From NCBI GenBank assembly GCA_022560365.1, contig JADFTG010000056.1:1-7129 (forward strand): 7,129 bases of DNA, written 5' to 3'. The notes beneath the pieces were generated by a model that saw only the letters and a list, made by a program, of their open reading frames with translations, searched no databases and had not been told where the DNA came from. Made by a program: the position numbers and the translations under genes. Numbering within the stretch: position 1 is the first letter of the stretch; each line of letters begins with the position of its first letter. Below, piece after piece: positions 6,701-7,129 of this stretch. Origin of the DNA: Chloroflexota bacterium. Its GTDB lineage: Bacteria > Chloroflexota > Dehalococcoidia > SM23-28-2 > RBG-16-64-32.

Positions 6701-7129
6701 CCCGACGACTCACGGGACGTGGCGCGCGATATCGAGGCGGCGCTCGTGACGACGGGCGCGCAGGCGGAATCGCTCCAGGAGATCGCGGAAGAGAACAACG
6801 CCCTGTCGCGTAACTTCCTCTACCTGATGCAGGCGTTCATGGGATTGGGCCTGTTCGTGGGTATCGCCGCCGTGGGCGTCATCGCCTTCCGCTCGGTGGT
6901 GGAGCGCAGGCAGCAGATCGGCATGCTCCGGGCTATAGGCTACACACGCGGCACGGTGGCCTTGAGCTTCATCCTGGAATCCACGTTCGTAGCGGCGCTG
7001 GGCGTCCTCTCCGGGGTTGGGCTGGCTATCTGGCTTTCCTACTTCCTCATAACCTCAGACGAGTTTCCCGCCTCGGAGTCAGCGTACGCCATACCCTGGC
7101 TTCAGATAGCGCTCATCTCCGCCTTCGCC
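3728..7129 (+). CDS. Giant FtsX/MacB-like ABC permease with two FtsX modules (3'-partial)
   Basis: The frame is open from ATG 3728 to the last base: 1134 codons with no stop, so the C-terminus is outside the window. It is an integral membrane permease partnered with the upstream ATPase. Domain order by residue is as follows. An extra hydrophobic helix lies at about 10-33, then MGLRNIPRR (40-48) and TM1 (about 52-72). Extracytoplasmic domain 1 (about 74-316) includes an acidic stretch at 97-114. FtsX module 1 has helices near 318-344, 376-402 and 417-437, with the coupling motif ERKPEMGMARAVGMK (346-360). A hydrophobic middle region (about 466-735) has roughly seven or eight possible helices. 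Module 2 opens with YPMANRFRTG (761-770) and a helix at 771-790. Extracytoplasmic domain 2 spans about 792-1030, followed by helices near 1032-1056 and 1078-1102 around ERRQQIGMLRAIGYTRG (1059-1075). The last residues look like the start of the final helix. The two ERR/ERK motifs mark an internal duplication. The family moves lipids, peptides or drugs, or transmits mechanical force. The substrate here is unknown. Confidence 0.93.
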   Translation, partial: MDEMFGLSMNLIMFVLLGLLAITLGAILIIFIRNRIVFLMGLRNIPRRVAQSTLIVIGLMLSTVIITAAFAFGDTVDYSITKATYDLFGHADIILESDTGPGDEEDRGSDEISGDAYEAFLAAADASPSLTNVDGYMGLLFEPVPVINVETGLSEPDVLFTGIDAERTGAFPDVIDAETGESLSVTNLGANEVYLNESAADELRAVAGSVLTVFVSNEPHDFTVQAIVEDRASTGALNLASPEGMVASLDAVHELFGSDNVSAIAVSVNGGVRDTLEASPEAERQVRNLVGAQDILLRVTDTKAESVDEAEEIGNFMTTFFLLLGLFSIGAGVLLIVMIFVMLAAERKPEMGMARAVGMKRQHLVEMFVAEGTGYNLASAVVGVGIGVAVAFALTTAASAVFSSLGFTFTPHVTLRTIVISYCLGVVLTFLTVTFSSWRVSTLNIVSAIRDTPEGNVADPESGTVRGLVRAVLNVAVLMTGIGLFMLLLKGEIFAAPRERRVPQPKASMFPFPAGVLGFPIYQLNSLLAERRQIPVWPSALFLPGVVLVGASGVFGLPSFLSILAVVAGIAGVFIALAYFIAVVVYRLTRDHRPEALPWWLMAPGAILPVPIGMIAVGLQNQRTRVNWSMGIWTPLMISSVFLVMLGLQSDTAFPFALGVTLITVGATVCATYFGAPARPAYTAMSLFLLLFWGFTAGNRLEWIFGTLDGDIEMFFLSGVAMVMASTFFIIYNLDILLAFLSRVGGAFGSILPSLRTAVAYPMANRFRTGMTLAMISLVVFSLTMMSVMNLNYDKLFLQDESRGGWDVQVVENPNNPLPGVKQALQQGDSPVADQIAAEGAIEIAGFDTTEVRQGAGTFDEYPVRGLTNSFIESGSVPIDKVANGYADADAVWEALLTEPDAAIIDGFAIQGGFNPNEFSISGIDTREDTFDQQFITVRDSGSGVSRSLRVIGVITLGASANFTGIFTGSETFQLIFGPPELSIHFVALTNPDDSRDVARDIEAALVTTGAQAESLQEIAEENNALSRNFLYLMQAFMGLGLFVGIAAVGVIAFRSVVERRQQIGMLRAIGYTRGTVALSFILESTFVAALGVLSGVGLAIWLSYFLITSDEFPASESAYAIPWLQIALISAFA

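Noticed and set aside
4271..6798. Several long open frames on the minus strand opposite the permease, including one of 286 codons at 5669-6529
   Set aside because: They are rich in His, Arg, Asp and Gln with low-complexity runs and no recognisable domains, and they lie exactly opposite a continuous + strand FtsX permease frame with clear motifs. They are antisense by-products of high GC coding.
1..7129. RNA genes, CRISPR, insertion sequences, integrase or phage genes
   Set aside because: No tRNA-like cloverleaf, repeat array, transposase motif or terminal inverted repeat was seen. The window is about 98% occupied by five housekeeping or transport genes.

Overview
The window is GC-rich, densely coding bacterial DNA in which every supported gene reads on the + strand. 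It holds five genes. The first is cut by the left edge and the last by the right edge. Host: the high GC, the two-FtsX-module permease and the gene content would fit a Chloroflexota (Dehalococcoidia-like) or actinobacterial genome. This is inference from general resemblance only; no rRNA or other taxonomic marker is present.

Region 1 (1-2827) is a lipoate-dependent 2-oxoacid dehydrogenase cluster. It contains the E1 beta subunit (5'-truncated), a complete E2 acyltransferase with lipoyl, E1/E3-binding and catalytic domains, and lipB, the octanoyltransferase that starts lipoylation of E2. E1 beta and E2 are 3 nt apart, and the E2 stop overlaps the lipB start (TGATG). The run therefore looks like one translationally coupled transcript that makes both the enzyme and its modifying enzyme. 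Motifs in E1 beta favour a branched-chain type complex, but substrate cannot be fixed from sequence. E1 alpha, E3 and lipA are not in view.

Region 2 (2828-2951) is the only real intergenic gap. It contains a perfect TGTGA-N6-TCACA dyad (2855-2870), the consensus half-sites of CRP-type regulators, with weak promoter-like hexamers nearby. A good AGGAGG Shine-Dalgarno follows, ahead of a GTG start.

Region 3 (2952-7129) encodes an ABC system of the MacB/LolD/FtsX class: an ATPase with all catalytic motifs, then 14 nt later a very large FtsX-like permease still open at the last base after 1134 codons. The permease has two FtsX modules, each with a large extracytoplasmic domain, joined by an unusually long hydrophobic stretch. 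One ATPase with one fused double permease suggests a complete mechanotransmission or export ABC machine. Its substrate is unknown.

No RNA genes, mobile elements, CRISPR arrays or convincing terminators were seen. The points most worth checking are the CRP-like site ahead of the ABC operon and the architecture of the giant permease.
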